A stretch of 35,074 nt of DNA from Nocardia higoensis NBRC 100133 (GCF_000308595.1 NZ_BAGA01000056.1:1-35074); one strand, 5' to 3'. Shown: positions 1 through 8,627, numbered from the stretch's first letter. Notes: generated by a model from the sequence alone, not told the origin. Translations and numbers: made by a program.

Positions 1-102
1 CCCGCCCCGGCGCCGCAGCCCGCCCCGGCGCCGCAGCCCGCGCCTCAGCAGGAGGCGCCGACCTTGCCTGATCCGGGCTTCGAGCCCCGCCCCGGCTATT
101 GA
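1..102 (+). CDS. C-terminal end of a Pro/Ala/Gln-rich protein (partial)
   Basis: Frame 1 is open from the window edge to a TGA at 100-102 and reads as a low-complexity tail in which PAPAPQ occurs twice in tandem, ending in EPRPGY. Such tails are common on actinobacterial cell-envelope or secreted proteins, but only 33 residues are visible, so the function cannot be given. The next gene starts about 26 bases downstream on the same strand, so the two may be cotranscribed. Confidence 0.5.
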   Translation, partial: PAPAPQPAPAPQPAPQQEAPTLPDPGFEPRPGY

Positions 103-128
103 GCCCTCCGTCGACCGACAGGACCGTC

Positions 129-1067
129 ATGAGGATTTCTTCTCGTTTCCGCTCGACCGCAGCGGCGCTCGCGGTGGCGACGGCGTCCGTGCTCGCTGTA
201 GCGGCTCCGGTGCAGGCCGCGCCGGCCGCCGGGCAGGGAAAAGCCGTCGTCGTGCTGGGCGATTCGTTCTCGGCGAACGGCGATATCGCCGCCGCGCTGG
301 AAAACGCCGCCCCCGACGCGAAAGTCGACTGCTCACACAGCCCGACATCGTGGCCGACCCAACTCGCGCAGGGGATGAACCTCTGGGGCACCGAGGATTT
401 CGCTGATCTCTCCTGCCGTGGCGCGTCTCTGGTGAGCGGCCCCGGCCTCACACTCGTGCACCAGGCACGCAACGCCGACGCGCAGGGTGCGTTCGGGCCG
501 GATACTCGCGCCGTGCTCATCCAGTCCGGGCTCAACGACGCGTGGGGAAACAACACTGTCAAGCTCCGGCAGACCCTGTTGAACTGCGTGCTGGACGTGA
601 TCCGCGGGTGTGGTCCCGAGGCCGCCGAGCAGGGCCGTGCCACCGACTTCCGCGGTGTCGACGGAGCGCTGTACGCGCAGAAGATCCGGCCGGTCGTGGA
701 GTACGTGCGTTACTACGCGCCGGCCGCGCGCATCATCCTGGTCGGCTATCCGGAGATGAATGTGCCCGGTCAGCGGCACTGGTGCGTCGAAGTGCTCGGC
801 CTCGGCGCGATCGTGCAGCGCGACGCGGGCGCCGCGATCGCCCTGTGGGACCGGATGGACGCCGCGCAGCGTACGGCGGCCGAGACCCTCGGTGTGGAGT
901 TCTTCGACGCCAGAGCGGTGACCGCCGGGCACGGGTTGTGCTCCGCGGAGCCCTGGCTGGCGGGAATCCTCGATCCGCGCCGCGAGCTCATGGGGACTCC
1001 GGTACACCCGACGCCACGCGGCGACGCGGCCGTGGCAGCCGGACTCCGGCAGCTGATCACGGGGTGA
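129..1067 (+). CDS. Secreted SGNH/GDSL-type hydrolase
   Basis: The 312-residue product begins with a signal peptide: basic MRISSRFR, a hydrophobic Ala/Val/Leu core and a VQA-AP cleavage site near residue 30. The mature part opens with the SGNH block I motif GDSF (nucleophile Ser46), has a G-L-N-D block III motif in SGLNDAW, and ends with the catalytic His in TPVHPTPRG near residue 293. This points to an exported esterase or lipase of the SGNH family; the substrate is unknown. ATG 129 is preferred over TTG 99 because it places the basic signal-peptide start at the N terminus. The stop overlaps the GTG of the acyltransferase-3 gene by GTGA, so the two are probably translated together and may act on the same envelope substrate. 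Confidence 0.85.
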   Translation: MRISSRFRSTAAALAVATASVLAVAAPVQAAPAAGQGKAVVVLGDSFSANGDIAAALENAAPDAKVDCSHSPTSWPTQLAQGMNLWGTEDFADLSCRGASLVSGPGLTLVHQARNADAQGAFGPDTRAVLIQSGLNDAWGNNTVKLRQTLLNCVLDVIRGCGPEAAEQGRATDFRGVDGALYAQKIRPVVEYVRYYAPAARIILVGYPEMNVPGQRHWCVEVLGLGAIVQRDAGAAIALWDRMDAAQRTAAETLGVEFFDARAVTAGHGLCSAEPWLAGILDPRRELMGTPVHPTPRGDAAVAAGLRQLITG

Positions 1068-2371
1068 CCGTGAGACCCGTCGACACGGGGGAGCGGAACC
1101 GGCCGACCGGCGCCTTCGCGGCCGGACCGGTTCCGGCGGCGCCGGATGCGCCCGCCGAGGAACACGGGCAGCAACGGCGGCCGGCGCTCCCCGCGCTCAC
1201 CGGGGCACGGTGGTGGGCCGCCTTCGCGGTGTTCGTGCTGCACGCCCTGGTCTTCCTGCCGGTCTATCCGTTCCAGAAGACCGAACTGTTCCGGTGGATC
1301 CATCGGTTCCTGCCGATGCAGCTCGGCGCGGCGGGCGTGACCTTCTTCTTCGTGCTCTCCGGATTCATCATCTACTGGTCGTTCCGGCCGGGCGCTCCGA
1401 TCGGTGGCTTCTACCGGCGGCGCGCGCTGAAGATCTATCCGACACATCTGGTGGCCGCGGCCGCGTTCATCGTGGTGGCGAGCGTGCCACTGCACCGGCT
1501 GGTGGTGTGGTTGCCGAATCTGCTGCTGGTGCACACCTGGGTGCCGAAGTGGACGACGGTCGGCGGACTCAATGTGCCCTCCTGGTCGCTGGGCGCGGAA
1601 GTGCTTTTCTACCTGAGCTTTCCGTTGCTGCTACCGCTGGTGCGCCGTATACCCGGAGCCCGGCTGTGGGCAGCCCTGGCACTGCTGTTCGCGCTGATCG
1701 TGCTGTTGCACTCCGCGTTCTACCTGTGGGTGGACGGCCCGAAGGGAATCGCCAATACCTTCGCGCCGCGCTTGGTCCCGGGAGAAGTGTCCCCGTTCTA
1801 CGAGTTACACGCCTCCCCGGCATGGTTCGCGCAGCCGGATATCCCGGTATCACCCTCGTACTGGTTGAGTTACACCTTCCCGGCCTCGCGCCTGCCGGAG
1901 TTCTTCCTCGGGGTGCTCGCGGCCCGGCTGGTGCTCGAGGGGCGGTGGCGCCGCACCGGCATGGCGGCTCCACTGATCGCGCTGGCAGCCGCCTATTTCG
2001 CCACTTTCATCGTTCCGGTGAACTACAAGATGTCGGTCCTGCTCGTGCTCCCGATGACCGCCGTGGTTGCCACGCTGGCCGCTCGCGACCTCGCGGGCAT
2101 CCGAGGGCTCAATGCCTCGCCGGTGCTGGTCTGGCTCGGCAAGGTTTCCTACGCCTTCTATCTGATCCAGTTCCCGGTGATGGTCATGATCACCCGGATG
2201 TTTGTCGGCGGCAAGCAGTTCGGGTTCTTCGGCTGGCTCGGGTGGGCGACGCTGAGTCTGGTGGTCTCGGTACTCGCGGCCGCGCTGATATTCCACGCGG
2301 TGGACGAACCCCTGATGCGTCGGTTCGCGCACGGCCGCGGCGCGATCCGGGCGCCCGGCGTGTCCTCGTGA
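1064..2371 (+). CDS. Acyltransferase-3 family membrane protein
   Basis: About 435 residues with roughly ten hydrophobic segments. It has the N-terminal family pattern of an aromatic/basic stretch followed by a His in the first helix (LTGARWW...VLHAL), then FFFVLSGF and FYRRRALKIYP, as in OafA/YrhL-type O-acyltransferases (Acyl_transf_3). Such enzymes move acyl groups across or onto surface sugars and lipids. The first 50 residues are polar and Pro-rich and precede the first membrane helix. GTG 1064 overlaps the upstream SGNH stop, and GTG 1070 is an alternative; the frame is open much further upstream but that part lies inside the SGNH gene. In many bacteria AT3 and SGNH domains are fused in one protein; here they sit in adjacent coupled genes. 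Confidence 0.85.
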   Translation: MTVRPVDTGERNRPTGAFAAGPVPAAPDAPAEEHGQQRRPALPALTGARWWAAFAVFVLHALVFLPVYPFQKTELFRWIHRFLPMQLGAAGVTFFFVLSGFIIYWSFRPGAPIGGFYRRRALKIYPTHLVAAAAFIVVASVPLHRLVVWLPNLLLVHTWVPKWTTVGGLNVPSWSLGAEVLFYLSFPLLLPLVRRIPGARLWAALALLFALIVLLHSAFYLWVDGPKGIANTFAPRLVPGEVSPFYELHASPAWFAQPDIPVSPSYWLSYTFPASRLPEFFLGVLAARLVLEGRWRRTGMAAPLIALAAAYFATFIVPVNYKMSVLLVLPMTAVVATLAARDLAGIRGLNASPVLVWLGKVSYAFYLIQFPVMVMITRMFVGGKQFGFFGWLGWATLSLVVSVLAAALIFHAVDEPLMRRFAHGRGAIRAPGVSS

Positions 2372-2377
2372 GCCTGG

Positions 2378-2398
2378 ACATACATGCCGAATGTATGT
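2378..2398. promoter_or_regulatory. Palindromic operator for the hydrolase-TetR operon
   Basis: ACATACAT and ATGTATGT form a perfect 8-bp inverted repeat around gccga. It lies 7 bp after the acyltransferase stop and about 50 bp before the hydrolase start. Its size and symmetry suit a TetR dimer, and a TetR gene is the second gene of the operon, so it is probably an autoregulatory site. This is inferred from position and symmetry. Confidence 0.65.
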
Positions 2399-2446
2399 GA
2401 CTATCAACCGGCTTCGCCACGGGAATCCACAGAGGGGATGGGCTCG

Positions 2447-3313
2447 ATGACGCACAGCAGCACGCTCGGCAGACCGCAGGAAATCGACTTACCGGGCGGA
2501 CGGATCCGGTACTACGACACGGGCGCCGGTTCTCCCGTGGTCTTCGTGCACGGGTTGCTGGTGAACGCGAACCTGTGGCGCGAGATCGTCCCCGCCGTCG
2601 CCGCGGCGGGACACCGGTGCCTGAGCCCGGATTGGCCACTCGGGGCGCATTCCATCCCGGTGCCCGAGGCCGACCTGTCGCCGGCCGGACTGGCCGATCT
2701 GATCGCCGCCTTCCTCGAACGGCTCGATCTCAGCGATGTCACCGTGGTCGCGAACGACACCGGCGGGGCGATCACCCAGGTGCTGCTGGCGCGGAACCCG
2801 GCGCGGATCGCGCGCGTGGTGCTGGCCTCGGTGGACTGCTACGAGCGGTTTCTGCCGCCGCCGTTCAAGTTCCTCACCCCCATCGCGCGGATCCCCGGAT
2901 CCTTGCGCCCGGCGACCGAACTGCTGCGCATCCGCGCGTTGCATCCGCTGCCGATCGCCCTCGGCTGGGTCGTCAAGCACCCGGTGCCGCCGGAAATCGT
3001 CGACACGTATCTGTTGCCGAGCCGGGAGTCCAAGGCGATCCGCCACGACCTGCGCCGGTTCCTCGCGGGAGCGCACAACAGCTACACCCTCGCGGCGGCC
3101 AGGGCATTCCCCGACGTCGACATCCCGGTGCTGGTGGTGTGGGCGCGCGAGGACAAGCTGTTCCCGGTACGGCTGGCCGAGCGCCTCGCCGCCGATCTGC
3201 CGAACGCGACCCTGCATTTCGTCGACGACTCCTACACCGCGATCCCCGAAGACCAGCCCGCCGCCCTGACCGGGCTCGTTCTCGACTTCACCCGCCGGTA
3301 TGCAGCGACGTAA
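2447..3313 (+). CDS. Alpha/beta-fold hydrolase with Asp nucleophile
   Basis: A 288-residue cytoplasmic protein with the oxyanion-hole VHG motif at residues 34-36. The nucleophile elbow reads VANDTGGA, so Asp104 stands where most lipases have Ser, as in haloalkane dehalogenases and epoxide hydrolases. A WAREDKLFP segment supplies a candidate acid. Where the catalytic His is expected the sequence reads DSYTAIPEDQP, with no His. The true reaction is therefore unclear. ATG 2447 is chosen because GAGGGG lies about 9-11 bp upstream; ATG 2438 sits directly on that sequence. The 3' end overlaps the TetR gene by 14 bp, and a palindromic operator lies at 2378-2398. Confidence 0.8.
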   Translation: MTHSSTLGRPQEIDLPGGRIRYYDTGAGSPVVFVHGLLVNANLWREIVPAVAAAGHRCLSPDWPLGAHSIPVPEADLSPAGLADLIAAFLERLDLSDVTVVANDTGGAITQVLLARNPARIARVVLASVDCYERFLPPPFKFLTPIARIPGSLRPATELLRIRALHPLPIALGWVVKHPVPPEIVDTYLLPSRESKAIRHDLRRFLAGAHNSYTLAAARAFPDVDIPVLVVWAREDKLFPVRLAERLAADLPNATLHFVDDSYTAIPEDQPAALTGLVLDFTRRYAAT

Positions 3314-3902
3314 CCAACTCGACCGCACCCGCGACACCAGGGGTCGCCTGGAGCAGGCCGCGCGGCGGTTGTTCACCGAACACGGCTTCGCTGCGGTGTC
3401 CGCCGAGGAGATCGTGGCCGAAGCCGGCGTCACGCGCGGCGCGCTGCAGTACCACTACGCGGACAAACGCGGGCTCTTCGTGGCGGTGCTCGAACAACTC
3501 GAGCAGGAGAACAGTGCCGAACTCGCCGCGGCGATGGCCGCCACTCCGCCATCGGACGACCCGATGGCGGGTCTGCGGGCAGGGTTGAACACCTTCCTGC
3601 GGATCTGCAGACGACCCGAGATGGTGCAGATCGCGCTCTCCGACGCTCCCGGTGTGCTCGGCTGGCACGCGTGGCGTGACTTCGAGGTGCGGTACGGCCT
3701 CGGCCTGCTCATCGAGCAGTTCGAGGCGGCCCGTGAACTCGGCCTGCTGGCCCGGGCGCCGGTGCGCATGCTCGCCCAGGTGGTGCTCAGCGCGGTCATC
3801 GAGGCGGGCATGATCGTGGCCTACGCCGACGATCCGGACACGGCGCACGCCCAGGCTCTGGAGACCCTCGTCCTGCTCATCGGGGGCCTGCTGCGGGAGT
3901 GA
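3300..3902 (+). CDS. TetR/AcrR family regulator of the alpha/beta hydrolase operon
   Basis: A 200-residue protein of usual TetR length. Residues 10-60 form the typical DNA-binding head: AARRLFTEHGF, then EEIVAEAGVTRGALQYHYADKRGLF. The C-terminal half is helical and variable, as expected for a ligand-binding domain. The start overlaps the hydrolase gene by 14 bp in another frame, so the two genes form one operon. The palindrome at 2378-2398 is the likely target. The ligand may be a substrate or product of the hydrolase, but nothing in the sequence identifies it. Confidence 0.85.
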   Translation: MQRRNQLDRTRDTRGRLEQAARRLFTEHGFAAVSAEEIVAEAGVTRGALQYHYADKRGLFVAVLEQLEQENSAELAAAMAATPPSDDPMAGLRAGLNTFLRICRRPEMVQIALSDAPGVLGWHAWRDFEVRYGLGLLIEQFEAARELGLLARAPVRMLAQVVLSAVIEAGMIVAYADDPDTAHAQALETLVLLIGGLLRE

Positions 3903-3949
3903 GCGGTGCCGAGGACCGCCCGCGATCGCGCCGCTATCGGCCACGCGCC

Positions 3950-3975
3950 GGATGCGGAGCCGGTCCGCCGCATCC
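3950..3975. terminator. Hairpin between convergent genes
   Basis: GGATGCGG (3950-3957) and CCGCATCC (3968-3975) form an 8-bp stem around a 10-base loop. It lies between the convergent ends of the TetR gene (3902) and the reductase gene (3989). There is no T-tract, which is common in high-GC actinobacteria. It could end transcription from both sides. Confidence 0.5.
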
Positions 3976-3988
3976 GGGTAGGACCGGG

Positions 3989-5074
3989 TCAGAGTGAGAA
4001 CCGCCCCGCGAAGGCGCGCAGCGGCAGGTCGGCGCTGGTGACGATGCCGGGCGGCGCGGCGACGACCGAGCGGATCGAGTTGAGCGCGGGCAGCCCGGTG
4101 ACGGTCATGCCGATCGAGGCGAAGCTCGCGGGGTCGGACAGATCGACGCCTTTGCGCGGGAAGATCATGTGCTTGCTGTAGATGCTGGGGTCGCCGGTGA
4201 TCTGGGTGATGTAGCAGCCCTGGATCTTCCAGGACGGATCGGTGTGCGGGGTCATCTGCCACTCGAGGTGCGTTTCCACCCGCGCCACACCGTCCACCAT
4301 GCCCCGGTACTTGATGTAGCTGCCGCCGAGCGATCCCTTCGGCAGCCGATACCAGCCCAGGTCGACATCCCGGGTGCACGCGCCGAGTTCGTATTCGAAG
4401 CTCACCTCGTCGAGGGTGAGGCCGAAGGCATCGGCCATCAGGTGCACCGAGTCGGCGAACACCGCGGTGAAGGTGTAGAGCGAGTCCGGAATGCTCGGAT
4501 CGTCGACCGGGCGGCCGTAGCCGACGGCCCGCCAGGTGTCGACCGAATGGTGGCAGGACACGTCGACCGACTCGGTGACGGTGACGTTCTCGATCTCGGC
4601 CACGTCGGCGGAATGCACGATGCCGAGGATCTGGGTCAGGCCGGGGTTCATGCCGGTGCCGTAGAAGGTGGACCCGCCGCGCTCACAAGCCGCCCGGATG
4701 ATCTCGCTGACCTTGCGGCCGGAGGGATGCGGATGGTTCCTGTCGCGGTGGAAGCCGGTGATCCAGTCGGCGGTGGTGACCACGTCGATCCCCGCCTCGA
4801 GGACTCTCTCGTAGAGGTCCTCGTCGGGGAAGACGCCGTGGAAGGTGAGCACATCGGGCCGGGCGGCGATGATCTCCTCGACGGTGCCGGTCGCGATCAC
4901 CCCGATCGGGTCGATGCCGACGATCTCGCCCGCGTCGCGGCCGATCTTCTCCGGTGAATAGCAGTGCAGTCCCACCAGTTCCAGGTCGGGGTGCGCGCCG
5001 ATGCGGCTGATCATCTCGGTGCCGAGATTGCCGGTCGCGACCTGGAAGACGCGAATCCTGTTGTTGCTGCTCAT
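3989..5074 (-). CDS. DapB-like NAD(P)-dependent reductase (dihydrodipicolinate reductase family)
   Basis: A 361-residue protein with an N-terminal Rossmann fold (IRVFQVATGNLGTEMI), as in the dihydrodipicolinate-reductase-like and 2,4-diaminopentanoate-dehydrogenase-like proteins of actinobacteria. A central GTGMNPG segment lies at the expected fold boundary. It is longer than true DapB (about 250 residues), so a lysine-pathway role is unlikely. The ATG overlaps the stop of the upstream Rieske oxygenase gene by ATGA, which indicates coupled translation and a shared catabolic pathway. The substrate is not evident. Confidence 0.75.
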   Translation of the reverse strand: MSSNNRIRVFQVATGNLGTEMISRIGAHPDLELVGLHCYSPEKIGRDAGEIVGIDPIGVIATGTVEEIIAARPDVLTFHGVFPDEDLYERVLEAGIDVVTTADWITGFHRDRNHPHPSGRKVSEIIRAACERGGSTFYGTGMNPGLTQILGIVHSADVAEIENVTVTESVDVSCHHSVDTWRAVGYGRPVDDPSIPDSLYTFTAVFADSVHLMADAFGLTLDEVSFEYELGACTRDVDLGWYRLPKGSLGGSYIKYRGMVDGVARVETHLEWQMTPHTDPSWKIQGCYITQITGDPSIYSKHMIFPRKGVDLSDPASFASIGMTVTGLPALNSIRSVVAAPPGIVTSADLPLRAFAGRFSL

Positions 5075-6093
5075 GATGGGGCGCTTTCGGTCGTCGTCTC
5101 GGCGGCACGGAGTTCGGCGGGATAGAACTGCCTCGCCCATTCGCGCAGGGCGCGGAAGCCCTGCGACTCCTTGCGCGAGAGCGCGGGCGGGTCGGAGTAG
5201 CGCTGGTGGGCCCAGATGTTCACGTCGGCTTCGAACTGCTCGATGATGAAACCGGCCATGGTGGTGCCGTAGCGATTGATCTCCGGGCTGTCGTCGCCCG
5301 GCCTGCGGCCGATCCACACGGTGAACCGCACATCGCAGGTGGACTCGTCGACCGGCGTCACCGCGGGCATGGTGCGGTTGTCGACCATGCCCCAGCTCTT
5401 GGTGATCGAGCAGCCCAGACCCGCATTGATCGACTCGACCCCGCTCGCGACCCGGCCCTCGGCCACCTCGGCATCGAAGGCGACGGTGAAGTCGACGTAG
5501 GAGACCGGCCCGGAGAAATCGTGGCGGGTGAACTCGGGCACGAACGGCGTCTTGTGCACGAACTCGAAGTGCGCGAAGTCGACGCCGTTCTCCAGGACGT
5601 ACTGCGGGTGCAGTTCCAGTCGCTGCCGGTACAGCGTGGCCGCGGGCACGGGCGGGTAGTAGTCGGCGGCGGTCCGGTCGTCGCCGAAGGCGGTGAACAT
5701 GTCCGGAATCTCGAAATACGGTGCGCGCCCGTCGCGGTCGAACCAGATCCACACGGCCTCGTTGCGTTCGACCACCGGATAGCTGCGGATGCGGCGGCCC
5801 TTGTTCGGATGGTCCTCGTACGGAATGCGGACATTGCGGCCCTCGCGATTCCACTCCCAGCCGTGGAACGGGCACACCAGATTCTCGCCCGCCACGTGCC
5901 CGCCGTAGCCGAGATGCGCGCCGAGGTGTTCGCAGTAGGCGTCGAAGACCGATACCCGTCCCGACGCCGATCGCCAGGCGACCATCTCGCGTCCGAAGTA
6001 GTGCATCGTGTGCACCGTGCCGACGGTGATCTCCGCGCACCAGGCCACTTGGAACCAGCCGGTCGGCTCCATCGGAAGCGGTGGCTTCGCCAT
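5071..6093 (-). CDS. Rieske non-heme iron oxygenase, alpha subunit (KshA-like)
   Basis: A 340-residue protein. The Rieske [2Fe-2S] ligands are CEH and CPFH in CEHLGAH...CPFHGW, near residues 54-76. The mononuclear iron site is the D-x-x-H-x4-H motif in VDFAHFEFVH, with a further Asp in FEADVNIW. Length and motif spacing resemble KshA-type oxygenases, which hydroxylate steroids or other hydrophobic rings using electrons from a separate reductase. No ferredoxin reductase gene is adjacent, so electrons must come from elsewhere. GGGAGG lies 8 bp before the ATG. It is the first gene of an operon with the DapB-like reductase and is divergent from a TetR gene. Confidence 0.85.
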   Translation of the reverse strand: MAKPPLPMEPTGWFQVAWCAEITVGTVHTMHYFGREMVAWRSASGRVSVFDAYCEHLGAHLGYGGHVAGENLVCPFHGWEWNREGRNVRIPYEDHPNKGRRIRSYPVVERNEAVWIWFDRDGRAPYFEIPDMFTAFGDDRTAADYYPPVPAATLYRQRLELHPQYVLENGVDFAHFEFVHKTPFVPEFTRHDFSGPVSYVDFTVAFDAEVAEGRVASGVESINAGLGCSITKSWGMVDNRTMPAVTPVDESTCDVRFTVWIGRRPGDDSPEINRYGTTMAGFIIEQFEADVNIWAHQRYSDPPALSRKESQGFRALREWARQFYPAELRAAETTTESAPS

Positions 6094-6159
6094 CTCGATC
6101 CTCCCGGCGGTCGACGGCAGTGTGGGCGCGGCGCCGGCGTGATCTCACAGGGAGAGCCG

Positions 6160-6210
6160 GACCTGGCGAGAACGAGAGTAGAACCCTCTGTCAAAGAATA
6201 CAAGAGGGTT
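6160..6210 (-). promoter_or_regulatory. Rieske operon promoter with overlapping palindromic operator
   Basis: AACCCTCT (6182-6189) and AGAGGGTT (6203-6210) form a perfect 8-bp inverted repeat with a 13-bp spacer. Read on the minus strand, TTGTAT, 17 bp, then TACTCT makes a good sigma-70-like promoter that overlaps the palindrome. A TetR protein bound here would block the Rieske-reductase operon. The divergent TetR gene is the obvious candidate for the repressor. Confidence 0.65.
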
Positions 6211-6253
6211 ATGTGAAACCGAATTGCCCTGTCCGCGAGTACACTCCGGCATC

Positions 6254-6892
6254 GTGACCGAGGCAGCGGCAGGCGGGCGACGCGCGAACAAGCGCGGCCT
6301 CGCGTCCCGGGAGAGCATGCTCGAAGCGGCGATCACCTCCCTGGCGACCGGCGATCCCGCGGCGGTGTCGGGCAACCGCATCGCCCGCGACATCGGCGCC
6401 ACCTGGGGTGTGATCAAGTACCAGTTCGGCGATATCGACGGCCTGTGGGCGGCGGTGCTGCGCCACACCGCCGACAAACGCGGCGACCTGCCCGCCGGAT
6501 TCGCGGGGGAGGGCAGCCTGCCCGAACGCGTGGCCGCTCTCGTCCACGGCATGGCCGCGGGCCTGCGCAGGCCCGAATCGCTGGCCATCGAGACCCTGCG
6601 CGCGGCCCTGCCCCGCGACCACGCCGAACTCGAACGCGACTTCCCCCGCACCGCGGCGGAACTGGCCTCCTGGAAGCCGCACTGGGACACCGCGTGCGCA
6701 CGCACCTTCGCCGATCTCGACCTGGATCCGGTGAAGGTGCGCCGCGTCGCCGCCCTGCTGCCCGCCGCCATGCGCGGCATCACCTCCGAACGCACCCTCG
6801 GCACCTACGGCGATCTCGACGACGCGCTCGCGGCGCTGATCGGTTCGATCACCGCCTACCTCGCCGCCGATCCACCGCCCACCACCGGCTGA
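6254..6892 (+). CDS. TetR family regulator, divergent from the Rieske operon
   Basis: A 212-residue protein. The N-terminal helix-turn-helix reads SRESMLEAAITSL then NRIARDIGATWGVIKYQFGDIDGLW at residues 25-75, the usual TetR head. GTG 6254 is chosen because TACACT at 6240-6245 lies 8 bp upstream and could be a -10 box for a leaderless message; TTG 6224 would precede that box. The gene faces away from the Rieske oxygenase and shares its 160-bp promoter region, which holds a 29-bp palindrome. It is probably the local repressor of that operon. The effector is unknown. Confidence 0.82.
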   Translation: MTEAAAGGRRANKRGLASRESMLEAAITSLATGDPAAVSGNRIARDIGATWGVIKYQFGDIDGLWAAVLRHTADKRGDLPAGFAGEGSLPERVAALVHGMAAGLRRPESLAIETLRAALPRDHAELERDFPRTAAELASWKPHWDTACARTFADLDLDPVKVRRVAALLPAAMRGITSERTLGTYGDLDDALAALIGSITAYLAADPPPTTG

Positions 6893-6988
6893 CCACTGCC
6901 GCCGGCCGACCCGGACCGGCGTCACGCCCCGGAGCCGCCGGTCTGTGTCGTCGAACAGCTCGTCACCCCGGCGTGCAAGGATGGGCTC

Positions 6989-7759
6989 GTGCGTTTGTAT
7001 CGGGACGAGGCGGTGGTCGTGCGCCAGCACAAGCTGGGCGAGGCCGATCGCATCGTCACGCTGCTGACCAGGCAGCACGGCCTGGTCAGAGCGGTCGCCA
7101 AGGGCGTACGGCGGACCAAATCGCGGTTCGGCGCTCGCCTCGAGCCGTTCTCCTACATCGACGTGCAACTGCACCCCGGCCGCAATCTCGACACCGTCAC
7201 CCAGGTGCACACCCTGGAAGCCTTCGCCTCCGACATCATCGACGACTATGGCCGCTACACCACCGCCTGCGCCGTCCTCGAGACCGCCGAACGCCTCGCG
7301 GGCGAGGAACGGGCCCCCGCCCCGAAACTGCACGCTCTCACCGCGAGCGCCCTGCGCGCCATCGCGGCGAAACAGCGGCCCCACGAACTGATCCTCGACG
7401 CCTATCTGCTGCGTGCCATGCGCTTCTCCGGCTGGGCCCCCGCGCTGGACGAATGCGCCAAATGCGCTACTCCGGGCCCGCATCGCGCCTTCCATGTCGG
7501 CGCGGGCGGCGCGGTCTGCGTGCACTGCCGTCCCGCCGGCGCGGCCACCCCGGCCCCCGGCGTCATCGACCATCTGATCGCCCTGGACCGCGGCGAATGG
7601 GACGGCGCCGAGCACCTCCCGGAATCGATTCGCAAACAGGCCAGCGGCCTGGTCGCCGCCCACCTGCAGTGGCACCTGGAACGGCAACTGCGCACCCTGC
7701 CGCTGATCGAGCGCACCGCCCGCGCCCCGCACCCCGCCACGGCCGGGCACTCCGCATGA
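6989..7759 (+). CDS. recO: DNA repair protein RecO
   Basis: A 256-residue protein of normal RecO length. The N-terminal OB-fold region reads YRDEAVVVRQHKLGEADRIVTLLT, followed by the conserved VAKGVRRTKSRFGARLEPF. A zinc-binding pair, CAKC and CVHC, lies near residues 154-180, as in many RecO proteins. RecO helps load RecA onto SSB-covered single-stranded DNA in the RecF pathway. The GTG start has AAGGA 7 bp upstream. It is followed by uppS, the same order as in mycobacteria. Confidence 0.95.
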   Translation: MRLYRDEAVVVRQHKLGEADRIVTLLTRQHGLVRAVAKGVRRTKSRFGARLEPFSYIDVQLHPGRNLDTVTQVHTLEAFASDIIDDYGRYTTACAVLETAERLAGEERAPAPKLHALTASALRAIAAKQRPHELILDAYLLRAMRFSGWAPALDECAKCATPGPHRAFHVGAGGAVCVHCRPAGAATPAPGVIDHLIALDRGEWDGAEHLPESIRKQASGLVAAHLQWHLERQLRTLPLIERTARAPHPATAGHSA

Positions 7760-7832
7760 CGGCCGGATGTGACAGCTCGGCCCGTGGAGGGCACCGCCGG
7801 GCGGCTCCCGCGCATCGGGCAGGATGGAGCCC

Positions 7833-8627
7833 GTGATCCTCCGTCGTGAATCCGCCACCGCGACGCGCACCGTGCGCCCGCCCTCACCGCATCCGTCGGG
7901 AGCGCGTCCGCCGGAGCTGCCCAAGGAACTCGTCCCCAAGCATGTGGCCCTGGTGATGGACGGCAACGGCCGCTGGGCGCAGGAGCGCGGCCTGCCCCGC
8001 ACCGCCGGTCACGAGCGCGGCGAGGCGGTGCTCATGGACACCGTCGAGGGCTGCATCGAGATCGGCGTGAAGTGGTTGTCGGCGTACGCCTTCTCCACCG
8101 AGAACTGGCGGCGCAGCCCGGAGGAAGTTCGCTTCCTGATGGGCTTCAACCGCGACGTGATCCGCCGCCGCCGTGACGAGATGCACGAGATGGGTGTGCG
8201 GGTGCGCTGGGCAGGCAGGCGACCGCGCCTGTGGCGCAGCGTGATCAAGGAGCTCGAGGTCGCCCAGGAGCTCACCAAGGACAACACGGTGCTCACCCTC
8301 ACCATGTGCGTCAACTACGGCGGCCGGGCCGAGATCGCGGACGCGGCCCGCGAGATCGCGCGCCGGGTGGCGGCGGGCGAGATCGATCCCGAGCGAGTCG
8401 ACGAGAACACCGTCGCGCGCTTCCTGGACGAGCCGGACATGCCCGATGTGGACCTGTTCCTGCGCCCGTCCGGCGAGTTCCGCAGCTCCAATTTCCTGCT
8501 CTGGCAGTCGGCCTACGCCGAATATGTCTTCCAGGAGACGCTGTTCCCCGACTTCGACCGGCGCAACCTGTGGGACGCCTGTCTCCAGTACGCTTCCCGT
8601 GATCGCCGTTTCGGCGGCACGAAGTAA
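7833..8627 (+). CDS. uppS: Isoprenyl transferase (Z-decaprenyl/undecaprenyl diphosphate synthase)
   Basis: A cis-prenyltransferase of about 264 residues. The catalytic Asp is in [10 protein letters not shown] (Asp43). Further family signatures are [19 protein letters not shown] and [19 protein letters not shown]; the usual T in RTSGE is P here. It extends farnesyl- or geranyl-type diphosphates to the lipid carrier used for peptidoglycan and arabinogalactan synthesis. It closely follows M. tuberculosis Rv2361c, recalled from memory, including the [10 protein letters not shown] segment. GTG 7833 is chosen because CAGGAT 7 bp upstream could be a leaderless -10 box; ATG 7824 is possible. The N-terminal 30 residues are Pro-rich and variable. 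Confidence 0.93.
   Translation: MILRRESATATRTVRPPSPHPSGARPPELPKELVPKHVALVMDGNGRWAQERGLPRTAGHERGEAVLMDTVEGCIEIGVKWLSAYAFSTENWRRSPEEVRFLMGFNRDVIRRRRDEMHEMGVRVRWAGRRPRLWRSVIKELEVAQELTKDNTVLTLTMCVNYGGRAEIADAAREIARRVAAGEIDPERVDENTVARFLDEPDMPDVDLFLRPSGEFRSSNFLLWQSAYAEYVFQETLFPDFDRRNLWDACLQYASRDRRFGGTK

Noticed and set aside
542..1063. Upstream extension of the acyltransferase-3 reading frame
   Set aside because: The frame is open but lies wholly inside the SGNH gene, is Arg/Ala-rich with no family pattern, and the GTGA overlap gives a natural start.
6209..8002. Long antisense frame across tetR, recO and the start of uppS
   Set aside because: It spans three recognised genes on the other strand and has the composition of a shadow frame.
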